From NCBI GenBank assembly GCA_964552325.1, contig CAZKHA010000208.1, positions 1 through 5,703 on the forward strand: a DNA stretch of 5,703 bases, written 5' to 3'. The stretch's first letter is position 1. Each line of letters starts with the position of its first letter. Source of the stretch: CAZKCK01 sp964552325 (GTDB taxonomy: Bacteria; Bacteroidota; Bacteroidia; Bacteroidales; TTA-H9). Under the pieces are notes generated by a model. It was not told the origin of the DNA. It worked only from the letters and a program-made list of their open reading frames with translations, and made no database searches. Shown here one piece after another: positions 1-5,648 of this stretch. The position numbers and the translations under genes are program-made.

Positions 1-383
1 GGAGACATTATAGCCCAAAATAGTAGATGGTTGTAAAAACCTCCGGCATTGTTACGTAACACCACAGAATACTTTTCCATTTGGTTAAAAACCTCAAAAA
101 CAGATTTATTGGCAAAATCAGTATTGTTTGCGGCATCATTCATGTTCTTGGTGTAAGCAGCATGGTGCTTAGAATAATGTATCTCCATGGTTTTGGCATC
201 AATATAAGGAGACAAGGCATCATACGAATATGGTAAGGGCAATTGACCAGACTTAGGCGTTAAACTGCTTTCGGAAAGTTTTGAAAACAACGGTTTCCAA
301 TCAGTTGAACCCTGTGCCAAGGCTTGCAATGAAGCAAGTACGAAGATACTTGCAATAAAAAAGGTATAATGGATTTTTAGCAT
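1..383 (-). CDS. Secreted Mn/Fe superoxide dismutase (N-terminal part, cut by window edge)
   Basis: This enzyme converts superoxide to hydrogen peroxide and oxygen. The 127 complete codons visible begin at the ATG complementary to 381-383. Residues 1-23 form a signal peptide: a short charged start, a hydrophobic core (FFIASIFVLASL) and an ALA|Q cleavage site, so the mature protein should be periplasmic or exported. The SOD fold follows, with LPYSYDALSPYIDAKTMEIH at about 49-69 and RNNAGGFYNHLLFW at 110-123. By alignment to E. coli SodA the metal ligands would be H69 and H119, with gateway residues H73 and Y77. Gly at the position where Fe-SODs carry an active-site Gln favours Mn or cambialistic use. 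The two C-terminal ligands (Asp, His) lie beyond the window, so metal choice is not settled. No Shine-Dalgarno is present. Family assignment is near certain; the exported location is inferred from the leader. Confidence 0.95.
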   Translation of the reverse strand, partial: MLKIHYTFFIASIFVLASLQALAQGSTDWKPLFSKLSESSLTPKSGQLPLPYSYDALSPYIDAKTMEIHYSKHHAAYTKNMNDAANNTDFANKSVFEVFNQMEKYSVVLRNNAGGFYNHLLFWAIMS

Positions 384-716
384 GATTATAAAGTTTTGTA
401 CCATATAAACATCTTTGGCATAAAAAAGTTGGGACAGCACCACTGCAAATACCAAACTAATAGCCGATTGTTAACAATTACATAGCTTAATACTTACAAA
501 CTCTACTCTAACGATTTAATTACCAGCGGAATTACACCAAAAAAGCAGTTGAAAACGAAATTTAAGATTTTGATGGGTAATGTACAACAAACGGAGAAAG
601 AATACCACAACATTTTATCCAATATTTAGCTAATCAGCCCCTTTAGTTTGGATTCTCAAGTTTTGTTCGGCCATTGGACTTAATTTCGGATATTTGCCAA
701 AATTTTCCAACCCAAC
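384..716. other. AT-rich divergent intergenic region between sod and trmH
   Basis: These 333 bases separate two divergent genes and should contain both of their promoters. I find no perfect TAnnTTTG box on either strand. The closest are TTAGTTTG on the minus strand (453-460, one mismatch, toward the SOD gene) and TAATTTCG on the plus strand (681-688, one mismatch, toward trmH). A perfect 12-bp palindrome sits at 467-478. The longest plus-strand ATG reading frame I noticed (from 573) is 18 codons and resembles nothing. No RNA gene or terminator hairpin is evident. Confidence 0.6.
467..478. repeat. 12-bp perfect palindrome ATTGTTAACAAT
   Basis: The sequence reads identically on both strands. 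It lies about 84-95 bases upstream of the SOD start, just behind the best (imperfect) minus-strand -7 candidate at 453-460. That would place it in the spacer between the -7 and -33 elements, a reasonable place for a repressor operator. The palindrome is directly visible; any operator role is inference, and an AT-rich 12-mer palindrome can occur by chance. Confidence 0.3.
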
Positions 717-1403
717 ATGAACGCTTTTCAAAGCCTAGATGCTGCAAAGAAAGAGCAATTGCTGAACTACTTGCTGGAGTTTGTTTCGGATAACAAAAAA
801 CAAAAGTTTGCTGAAATCCTGCAACATCGCACTCGGCATCTTACACTCGTTTTAGAAGACATTTTTCAACCCCATAATGCGAGTGCAGTGCTAAGGACAT
901 GCGATTGTTTTGGCATACAGGATGTTCATATCATCGAGCAAAAAAACCGATACATAGTTAATCCCGATATAGCCTTAGGCGCATCGAAATGGCTTAGCAT
1001 TCATACGTATTCTGATACACCTAGCACTTTTAAAGCCCTACGCGCCAAGGGTTACCGCATTGTTGCCACAAGTCCGCATAAAGATGATTGCTTAATTAAC
1101 GAACTTCCATTAGAAGAAAAAACAGCACTCGTATTTGGAACTGAATTAGAAGGACTTAGCGAGTATTCGCTAGCAAATGCAGATGCCTTTGTTAAGATTC
1201 CAATGTTTGGCTTTACGGAAAGTTTTAACATTTCGGTTTCGGCGGCAATTAGCTTGTATCAACTTTCAGAAAGGCTGCGTTCATCAAAAATCAACTTTCA
1301 CCTCAGCCAGAACGAATTAATTGATATTAAACTTGGATGGGCTATGAGTACGGTAAAAATGGCTGAACCTTTAATTAAGGACTTTTTATTAAAAAACTTA
1401 TAA
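717..1403 (+). CDS. trmH: TrmH-family (SPOUT) tRNA/rRNA 2'-O-ribose methyltransferase, probably tRNA Gm18
   Basis: The 228-residue protein is a cytoplasmic SAM-dependent RNA ribose methyltransferase with a deep trefoil knot. All three SpoU motifs are present. Motif 1 is PHNASAVLRT (about 52-61, N54 and the catalytic-type R60). Motif 2 is LVFGTELEGLS (138-148, E145). Motif 3 is IPMFGFTESFNISVSAA (161-177, with S169 and N171). The order, the spacing and the C-terminal helical tail after motif 3 resemble E. coli and Thermus TrmH, which methylates the 2'-OH of G18 in the tRNA D-loop, more than the rRNA enzyme RlmB with its L30e-like N-terminal domain. An N-terminal helical stretch of about 40 residues precedes the SPOUT core. 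ATG 717 is the only sensible start; the next Met is deep in the domain. There is no Shine-Dalgarno (CCAACCCAAC precedes the ATG). The stop abuts the stop of the convergent murD2. The family is certain; the Gm18 target is inferred. Confidence 0.9.
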   Translation: MNAFQSLDAAKKEQLLNYLLEFVSDNKKQKFAEILQHRTRHLTLVLEDIFQPHNASAVLRTCDCFGIQDVHIIEQKNRYIVNPDIALGASKWLSIHTYSDTPSTFKALRAKGYRIVATSPHKDDCLINELPLEEKTALVFGTELEGLSEYSLANADAFVKIPMFGFTESFNISVSAAISLYQLSERLRSSKINFHLSQNELIDIKLGWAMSTVKMAEPLIKDFLLKNL

Positions 1404-2777
1404 CTACACAGATACCAACATCTTAAACCGCTTACCACGTTCTTCAAAGTTGATAAACCTATCGTAACTTGATGCTGCAGGTGATAAAAGGCATACTCCA
1501 TCAATTGGGGTAATTGATTTTGCATACTCAACCATAGCATCAAATTCCTGAAAAAACAACATAAGACCTTTATAACCTGCTTCTTGCAAATGGTCCATCA
1601 TGCGTTGGCCTGCATTGCCAGTAAATACAAGACCTTGAATTGGGTTGTGAATCAAATGTTGTACTAAAGGGTCATAATCTATACCTCTATCCTTACCCCC
1701 AAGTATAAGCGTATCTACTCTCCCTAACGCTTTTATAGCCAGCATACTAGATTCGGGTATTGTTGAGATCGAATCATTATAAAAGTGCCGTTGGCTATAG
1801 CACCCCACATATTCAATACGGTGCTCGAGCCCTTTAAAGCTCGCAACAGCTTTTAAAACCAACTGGTCGGGTATGCCAAGGGTTTTTACGGCCAACACGG
1901 CTGCCATTGCATTTAATAAATTGTGATTCCCTTTTAGCTGAATCCCCGTGGTTTTGTGGATAGTTAAAGGAACTGCATCAATCTGTGGTTTAATTATGGC
2001 ATCCTCCTTTTCAAACCAAGCCGAACTTGTGGTATGGTATCCATAACCAAATCCTAAAGCAGTTGATTTCAGGGGCATCATCCGCATTAATTCCGCTATT
2101 CGCTCGTCTTCATTATTATATATAAAGTAATCGCCTGGTAGTTGGAATTGTGCAATCTTATATTTAGCCTTTTGATAGTCGAAAAACGATTTGTAATGGT
2201 CGAGGTGCTCTTGATAGATGTTAAGTAAAATCGAAATATGAGGAGATACATCCACGCTTTCAAGCTGATGCGATGACAGCTCAAAAACAATCTTGGTGCT
2301 AGGGTTCAGCTGTTCAATCACTTCAAAAGGCGGTACTCCAATATTCCCAACCAATACAACATTATCTGTAAATTGTTTAATAATATGGTAAATAAGGCTA
2401 CTAGTGGTGCTCTTCCCCTTAGTCCCAGTAATTCCAATAACTTGATTTCGAAATAGTTTTAAGAACAAATTGGTTTGGGATGTGAGCTTGGTCATATCCA
2501 TTTTGCCTTCGATGGCAGTTAATGGAATACCGGGTGTTTTAACCACCAATTCAAAGTCCCTCAAATTATCCAAATACCTATCACCAAAAATTATCTGATT
2601 ATCAAAACTGGGGTCAATCAATTGAATAGCTTTGAGGTCAACGTTTCTGTCGGCAATCCAAATAACCTGCTTGGGATATTTTTTTCGAAGGAATGCAAAC
2701 AATGCTTTTCCTTCGCGTCCAAAACCAAGAATGAGGATTTTTTTGCCTAAAATAATATCTTCCAAAGGTTTAAACAT
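1404..2777 (-). CDS. murD2: MurD-like UDP-MurNAc-L-Ala ligase, probably the L-glutamate-adding MurD2
   Basis: This 457-residue protein is a cytoplasmic Mur ligase of the normal three-domain size. The N-terminal Rossmann-like domain has ILILGFGREGKA (14-25). The ATPase domain has P-loop GITGTKGKST (115-124), GNIG (144-147), ELSSHQLE (166-173), NIYQEHLDHY (186-195) and the expected carbamylated lysine K205. GNHNLLNA (283-290) and LEHR (317-320) follow. The C-terminal domain has NDSISTIPES (334-343), LGGKDRG (359-365) and LSPAASSYDRF (431-441). Classical MurD reads DSKATN where this protein has DSISTI, replacing the Lys with I337. The gene directly follows and overlaps murL. From that pairing I infer it is MurD2 (EC 6.3.2.53), which adds L-Glu rather than D-Glu to UDP-MurNAc-L-Ala as described in Xanthomonas. 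Ordinary MurD using D-Glu is the alternative. Ligase family is certain; the L-Glu specificity is an inference of moderate strength. Confidence 0.85.
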   Translation of the reverse strand: MFKPLEDIILGKKILILGFGREGKALFAFLRKKYPKQVIWIADRNVDLKAIQLIDPSFDNQIIFGDRYLDNLRDFELVVKTPGIPLTAIEGKMDMTKLTSQTNLFLKLFRNQVIGITGTKGKSTTSSLIYHIIKQFTDNVVLVGNIGVPPFEVIEQLNPSTKIVFELSSHQLESVDVSPHISILLNIYQEHLDHYKSFFDYQKAKYKIAQFQLPGDYFIYNNEDERIAELMRMMPLKSTALGFGYGYHTTSSAWFEKEDAIIKPQIDAVPLTIHKTTGIQLKGNHNLLNAMAAVLAVKTLGIPDQLVLKAVASFKGLEHRIEYVGCYSQRHFYNDSISTIPESSMLAIKALGRVDTLILGGKDRGIDYDPLVQHLIHNPIQGLVFTGNAGQRMMDHLQEAGYKGLMLFFQEFDAMVEYAKSITPIDGVCLLSPAASSYDRFINFEERGKRFKMLVSV

Positions 2778-4137
2778 AGATGGCCTCCGTTAAAAGTTGT
2801 TCTTCAGCAGGACTAAGGTAATGTTCCTTGTTAAAATCTTTCAACAAGGTCCAAAAGCTATCCACCGAATAAGAACTATGGCTCTTAGTGTAATGCACAA
2901 TCAATGGTAGATTCTTATAATCATCACGTTGTGCTGTAAATGCTAATGCGGCTTTTACTTCATCAAGGGTTCCAACACATTCAAAAGGCTTTACTTCTGA
3001 ACTACCAGTTAGTTCATCCAGATACGTAATCAAGTTTGTATCGCTAAATAAATCTTTATTAAATATACGCGAAACAACAGTTAAGGGCAAAAATGGGCTT
3101 AACATCGTGTAAACAAACAAGCATTTTGGACACTTTCCACACCATGAATCAGTTTTACTGCCAACATTGCAACTCCTGAAAACGGAGTGGTATTGGGGGA
3201 AAGTGGCAAATAAGCTGGCAATCTGGAGCTCGTTGAGTGGTCGCAAAAAGCTAAAATAGTTTACCGAAGGGGTAATGTAAGTTTGGTAATACTTCCTGAA
3301 ATCGGCCTCGAACTCAAACGATTTAGAGTATTGGTGATTTATCGTACTATTGGGTACAGTGCTTTCGTTTGCACTGGCTTCGTTCGAAAGGGCGATTGAT
3401 TCATATCCACTCATAACTGCAACCGTGATACTTGAAAAGGCCAGCATTGCCGAAAAAGGTGTATGCCCATTCAAATAGCCTATATCATTAAGCTTCAACA
3501 GCTCTGGATCTATTACCCTTTTCATGGTGATGATTTCGGGAGTTAAATAACCAGCAGTAGTTACACAATCCAGGGTTGCTCCTCTCGGGTTAACAATAAA
3601 CGGTACGCACTTTTGGCCTGTCTTTTTTAACAACTCCAGCGTAATCACCGAATCTTTTCCTCCTCCAATTGGTACCAGGTAACCTGGATTAAGTTCAACA
3701 GGCTCAACCGGCAAAATTTCGGCATTAGCGCACGTAATTTGCATAAAATCAATGAGGTTAGCCTGAATACCATTTAGATAAAAAAACTCACCCAATCCAT
3801 TAAAATACAACTTCTTCCACCATTCAATTTGTGCACTCGAAAGATAGCCGGGTTTAATCAGTACTAGTGGGGGGCATGCGCATTTCCAGTAGCTTATCAG
3901 TTCAATCATTCCCATATGGAACACCAAATTCCGGATTAACGAATTATTGTTCGTTGGAGTAATAGAACCAGCCGGAAGCTGGATTTCGAGTACCGGATGA
4001 AATGCTAAGGTTGTGCCAATAGTAAAACTGTAATTCGCTATAAGCTTGTTTTGATGGAAGGTATATTCAAAATCTTCGAACACAAAAACAGGATACTTCA
4101 ATCGCAAATCATCAAATTTTTCCTGATAATGATGCAT
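2770..4137 (-). CDS. murL: MurL, UDP-MurNAc-L-alanyl-L-glutamate epimerase
   Basis: This 455-residue cytoplasmic protein matches the MurL family (EC 5.1.1.23). In Xanthomonas, MurL converts the terminal L-Glu of UDP-MurNAc-L-Ala-L-Glu to D-Glu with hydrolysis of ATP to AMP and PPi. The sequence shows a central PP-loop VPIGGGKDS (155-163), typical of AMP-forming adenine-nucleotide alpha-hydrolase folds, then NPRGATLD (183-190), NGHTPFSAM (223-231), LSNEASANEST (250-260) and a cysteine cluster C323...WCGKCPKC (C333, C336, C339). The cluster looks like a metal or structural site. The first 140 or so residues are a family-specific N-terminal region with no known catalytic motif that I recognise. 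No signal peptide or membrane segment is seen. murL is the first gene of the operon; its end overlaps murD2 by 8 bp, matching the substrate-product link between the two enzymes. ATG 4137 has no Shine-Dalgarno. I recognised the family from motifs and gene pairing without any database search. Confidence 0.82.
   Translation of the reverse strand: MHHYQEKFDDLRLKYPVFVFEDFEYTFHQNKLIANYSFTIGTTLAFHPVLEIQLPAGSITPTNNNSLIRNLVFHMGMIELISYWKCACPPLVLIKPGYLSSAQIEWWKKLYFNGLGEFFYLNGIQANLIDFMQITCANAEILPVEPVELNPGYLVPIGGGKDSVITLELLKKTGQKCVPFIVNPRGATLDCVTTAGYLTPEIITMKRVIDPELLKLNDIGYLNGHTPFSAMLAFSSITVAVMSGYESIALSNEASANESTVPNSTINHQYSKSFEFEADFRKYYQTYITPSVNYFSFLRPLNELQIASLFATFPQYHSVFRSCNVGSKTDSWCGKCPKCLFVYTMLSPFLPLTVVSRIFNKDLFSDTNLITYLDELTGSSEVKPFECVGTLDEVKAALAFTAQRDDYKNLPLIVHYTKSHSSYSVDSFWTLLKDFNKEHYLSPAEEQLLTEAIYV
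2784..2788 (-). promoter_or_regulatory. Strong Shine-Dalgarno (GGAGG) for murD2, inside the end of murL
   Basis: On the minus strand GGAGG lies six bases before the murD2 ATG (2777-2775), within the last codons of murL (Thr-Glu-Ala). The murL stop codon (2772-2770) falls just past that ATG. This arrangement supports ATG 2777 as the start and suggests re-initiation or coupled translation. It is the only clear Shine-Dalgarno in the window; none of the other starts has one, as expected for Bacteroidota. Confidence 0.65.
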
Positions 4138-4154
4138 ATATGGTAAGATGGTAT

Positions 4155-4162
4155 TATTTTTG
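4155..4162 (+). promoter_or_regulatory. Candidate -7 element (TATTTTTG) for the yqgE-family gene
   Basis: The plus strand reads TATTTTTG, a perfect TAnnTTTG match, 56 bases before the ATG at 4219. There is no TTTG at the expected -33 distance. The predicted start near 4169 gives a leader of about 50 bases. It faces the opposite-strand box at 4182-4189. Confidence 0.4.
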
Positions 4163-4181
4163 TAAAATGGATTTTAGGCTT

Positions 4182-4189
4182 CAAAATTA
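4182..4189 (-). promoter_or_regulatory. Candidate -7 element (TAATTTTG) for the murL-murD2 operon
   Basis: The minus strand reads TAATTTTG, a perfect match to the Bacteroidota -7 consensus TAnnTTTG, 44 bases before the murL ATG. No TTTG is found about 19 bases further upstream, so the -33 element is weak or absent. Transcription would start near 4175. Confidence 0.45.
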
Positions 4190-4218
4190 GCCAAATATTC
4201 AGTTTATTGGATGATTGT

Positions 4219-4809
4219 ATGACCAATTTAAGAAACATCTTGAATATTAAGTACAACAATATCAAGCCAGCTCCTGGCAAGATTTTGGTTGCGGAGCCTT
4301 TTATGAACGATTATTACTTTAAGCGATCCGTAGTGCTTTTGGCAGATCATTCGGATGAGGGAAGTTTTGGAATTATAATAAACAAGCCCTTGAAGTTAAA
4401 AATTCAAGATGTACATACAGATATTAAGGGTTTTGCGGCGCCCATTCACTTGGGGGGACCAGTAAGTAACGATCGAATATTTTTTACACATACACTTGGT
4501 AATGAGATAGAAGGCAGTATAAAAATACTAGACGGGCTGTATTGGGGAGGGAATATAAACCAAATAAAAGGACTGATTGCAGCGGGTGTACTTACCCCTG
4601 ATCACATCCGGTTTTATTTAGGATACGCAGGTTGGTCGCCCCATCAACTTGAGGAAGAACTAAAACGGAATTCGTGGTTAGTTGGCAAGGGAAGTACCAC
4701 TTTTATACTACAAAACCTGCCCAATGAGCTTTGGAAAAAAGCCGTTGAAAGCTTTGGCAGCAAGTACGAACATTGGACGAAATTTCCGGTGGAACCCATC
4801 CAAAATTAG
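4219..4809 (+). CDS. yqgE: YqgE/AlgH-family protein (DUF179)
   Basis: This 196-residue soluble protein belongs to the YqgE/AlgH family, a widely conserved bacterial family of about 185-200 residues with no settled biochemical function. AlgH was named for effects on alginate gene expression in Pseudomonas, but a direct role is not established. Family hallmarks are FKRSVVLL (34-41) followed by EGSFGIIINKPL (47-58), HLGGPV (77-82), LGYAGWSPHQLEEEL (134-148) and NSWLV (151-155). I chose ATG 4219 over the in-frame TTG at 4207. ATG is the stronger codon, and the family needs only a short N-terminal tail before the KPAPGKILVAEP segment (16-27). There is no signal peptide, membrane segment or Shine-Dalgarno. 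It diverges from murL across 81 bases; a shared promoter region does not imply a shared pathway. Family assignment is secure and function is unknown. Confidence 0.92.
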   Translation: MTNLRNILNIKYNNIKPAPGKILVAEPFMNDYYFKRSVVLLADHSDEGSFGIIINKPLKLKIQDVHTDIKGFAAPIHLGGPVSNDRIFFTHTLGNEIEGSIKILDGLYWGGNINQIKGLIAAGVLTPDHIRFYLGYAGWSPHQLEEELKRNSWLVGKGSTTFILQNLPNELWKKAVESFGSKYEHWTKFPVEPIQN

Positions 4810-4886
4810 GCTTTTCGATTAAGGTAGTTGGCAAACAATAATTTGGATGCCTAAAATTGAATGGCTTAAAACACACAAACTATTTG

Positions 4887-4894
4887 TAATTTTG
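4887..4894 (+). promoter_or_regulatory. -7 element (TAATTTTG) for the yciO-family gene
   Basis: This is a perfect TAnnTTTG match 18 bases before the ATG at 4913, predicting a transcript that starts near 4900 with a leader of only about 12 bases. A -33 TTTG at 19-21 bases is not evident. The box lies within what would be coding sequence if ATG 4847 were used, so it supports the later start and an independent promoter for this gene. Confidence 0.5.
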
Positions 4895-4912
4895 CTGTTT
4901 AGAATCTACTTC

Positions 4913-5533
4913 ATGCTTATCAGAATATTTCCAGAAAACCCCAACGACCGGCACATTCGTGCTGCTGTTGATGTGCTTTCAAAAGGAGGACTTATAATTT
5001 ATCCTACCGATACGGTGTATGCCATTGGATGCGATATTGCCAGCTCAAAAGCCTTGGAGCGTATGGCCCGGTTAAAGGGTGTGAAACCCGAAAAGGCAAA
5101 CTTTTCGCTTATTTGCCATGACCTCAGCCAATTATCAGATTACAGCAAACCTATAACCAACCATGTTTTTAAACTTATGAAAAGGGTATTGCCTGGCCCT
5201 TACACATTTATTTTGAATGCTAACTCAAACGTTCCTAAGATATTCCAAAGTTCAAAAAAAACCATCGGCATACGAGTACCAGATAATTCGATAGCACGTG
5301 CGCTGGTAAAAGAACTTGGGCATCCAATTGCCTCTACATCGGTTCATGATGATGATGAGATAATTGAGTACATAACCGATCCGGAGCTAATTCACGAAAA
5401 ATATGCAGAAAAAGTTGATTTAGTGATAGATGCTGGGTATGGCGACAACGAACCATCTACCGTTCTTGACTGTACGGATGATGAGATTATTATTGTGCGT
5501 GTAGGCAAAGGAAGCATAGAGGGTATTGATTAA
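4913..5533 (+). CDS. yciO: YciO-type protein of the Sua5/YciO/YrdC family
   Basis: The 206-residue protein has the YrdC fold used by threonylcarbamoyl-AMP synthases, which make the activated intermediate for t6A37 in tRNA from Thr, bicarbonate and ATP. It most resembles E. coli YciO. Shared landmarks are IFPENPNDR near the N-terminus, GGLIIYPTDTVYAIGC (25-40), LPGPYTFIL (93-101), KTIGIRVPDN (116-125), STS (141-143) and PSTVLD (181-186). The KxR and SxN residues I associate with TsaC/YrdC active sites read K-G-V (55-57) and S-V-H (143-145). True t6A synthase activity is therefore doubtful, as for E. coli YciO, and the cellular role is open. I prefer ATG 4913 to ATG 4847. The family begins right there, the 22 extra residues look like read-through intergenic sequence, and a perfect -7 box lies inside that extension. 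No Shine-Dalgarno is seen. It sits 103 bases after yqgE and before tRNA-Lys. The family is certain and the subtype likely. Confidence 0.88.
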   Translation: MLIRIFPENPNDRHIRAAVDVLSKGGLIIYPTDTVYAIGCDIASSKALERMARLKGVKPEKANFSLICHDLSQLSDYSKPITNHVFKLMKRVLPGPYTFILNANSNVPKIFQSSKKTIGIRVPDNSIARALVKELGHPIASTSVHDDDEIIEYITDPELIHEKYAEKVDLVIDAGYGDNEPSTVLDCTDDEIIIVRVGKGSIEGID

Positions 5534-5545
5534 CATCATTCTAAA

Positions 5546-5578
5546 TTGATAATATTCAGGATTATACAACTTTTTTTT
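5546..5578 (+). terminator. Probable AT-rich intrinsic terminator after the yciO-family gene
   Basis: TTGATAAT (5546-5553) pairs with ATTAT-a-CAA (5561-5569, one bulged A) around a 7-base loop, followed by C and eight Ts (5571-5578). The stem is weak because it has almost no G/C. The position, 13 bases after the stop and just before the tRNA promoter, is what a terminator would occupy. The T run can alternatively pair with the A run at 5589-5597. Confidence 0.4.
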
Positions 5579-5597
5579 ACACTTTATCAAAAAAAAA

Positions 5598-5628
5598 TTT
5601 GCTAGGGATTATAAAAACTGTAATTTTG
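5598..5628 (+). promoter_or_regulatory. Bacteroidota sigma-A promoter for tRNA-Lys (TTTG-N19-TAATTTTG)
   Basis: The -33 element TTTG (5598-5601) and -7 element TAATTTTG (5621-5628) are separated by exactly 19 bases, matching the Bacteroidota consensus TTTG-N19-TAnnTTTG. A tract of nine As (5589-5597) immediately upstream could act like an UP element. The predicted start is near 5635, about 14 bases before the tRNA. This is the best promoter in the window and the main support for the taxonomic call. Confidence 0.8.
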
Positions 5629-5648
5629 CACCTCCAAATCAAACGGGA

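Noticed and set aside
573..629. Possible 18-codon small gene in the sod-trmH intergenic region
   Set aside because: It has no ribosome-binding or promoter support and no recognisable peptide features; it is expected by chance.
1298..1543. 81-codon minus-strand reading frame across the trmH/murD2 junction
   Set aside because: It overlaps two well-supported genes in another frame, and its translation resembles no family.
2096..2290. 64-codon minus-strand reading frame inside murD2
   Set aside because: It is a shifted-frame shadow of the conserved Mur ligase ATPase domain, with no protein-like features.
4207..4218. TTG at 4207 as the start of the YqgE/AlgH gene
   Set aside because: It adds only four residues, whereas an ATG at 4219 fits the family N-terminus and needs no rare start codon.
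4098..4280. 60-codon minus-strand reading frame over the murL start and yqgE start
   Set aside because: It spans the divergent promoter region and the beginnings of two real genes in other frames; its hydrophobic composition is what AT-rich DNA gives.
5571..5597. T8/A9 inverted tracts as a second hairpin or regulatory element
   Set aside because: An all-A/T pairing is weak. The T run is better explained as a terminator tail and the A run as an upstream promoter tract.
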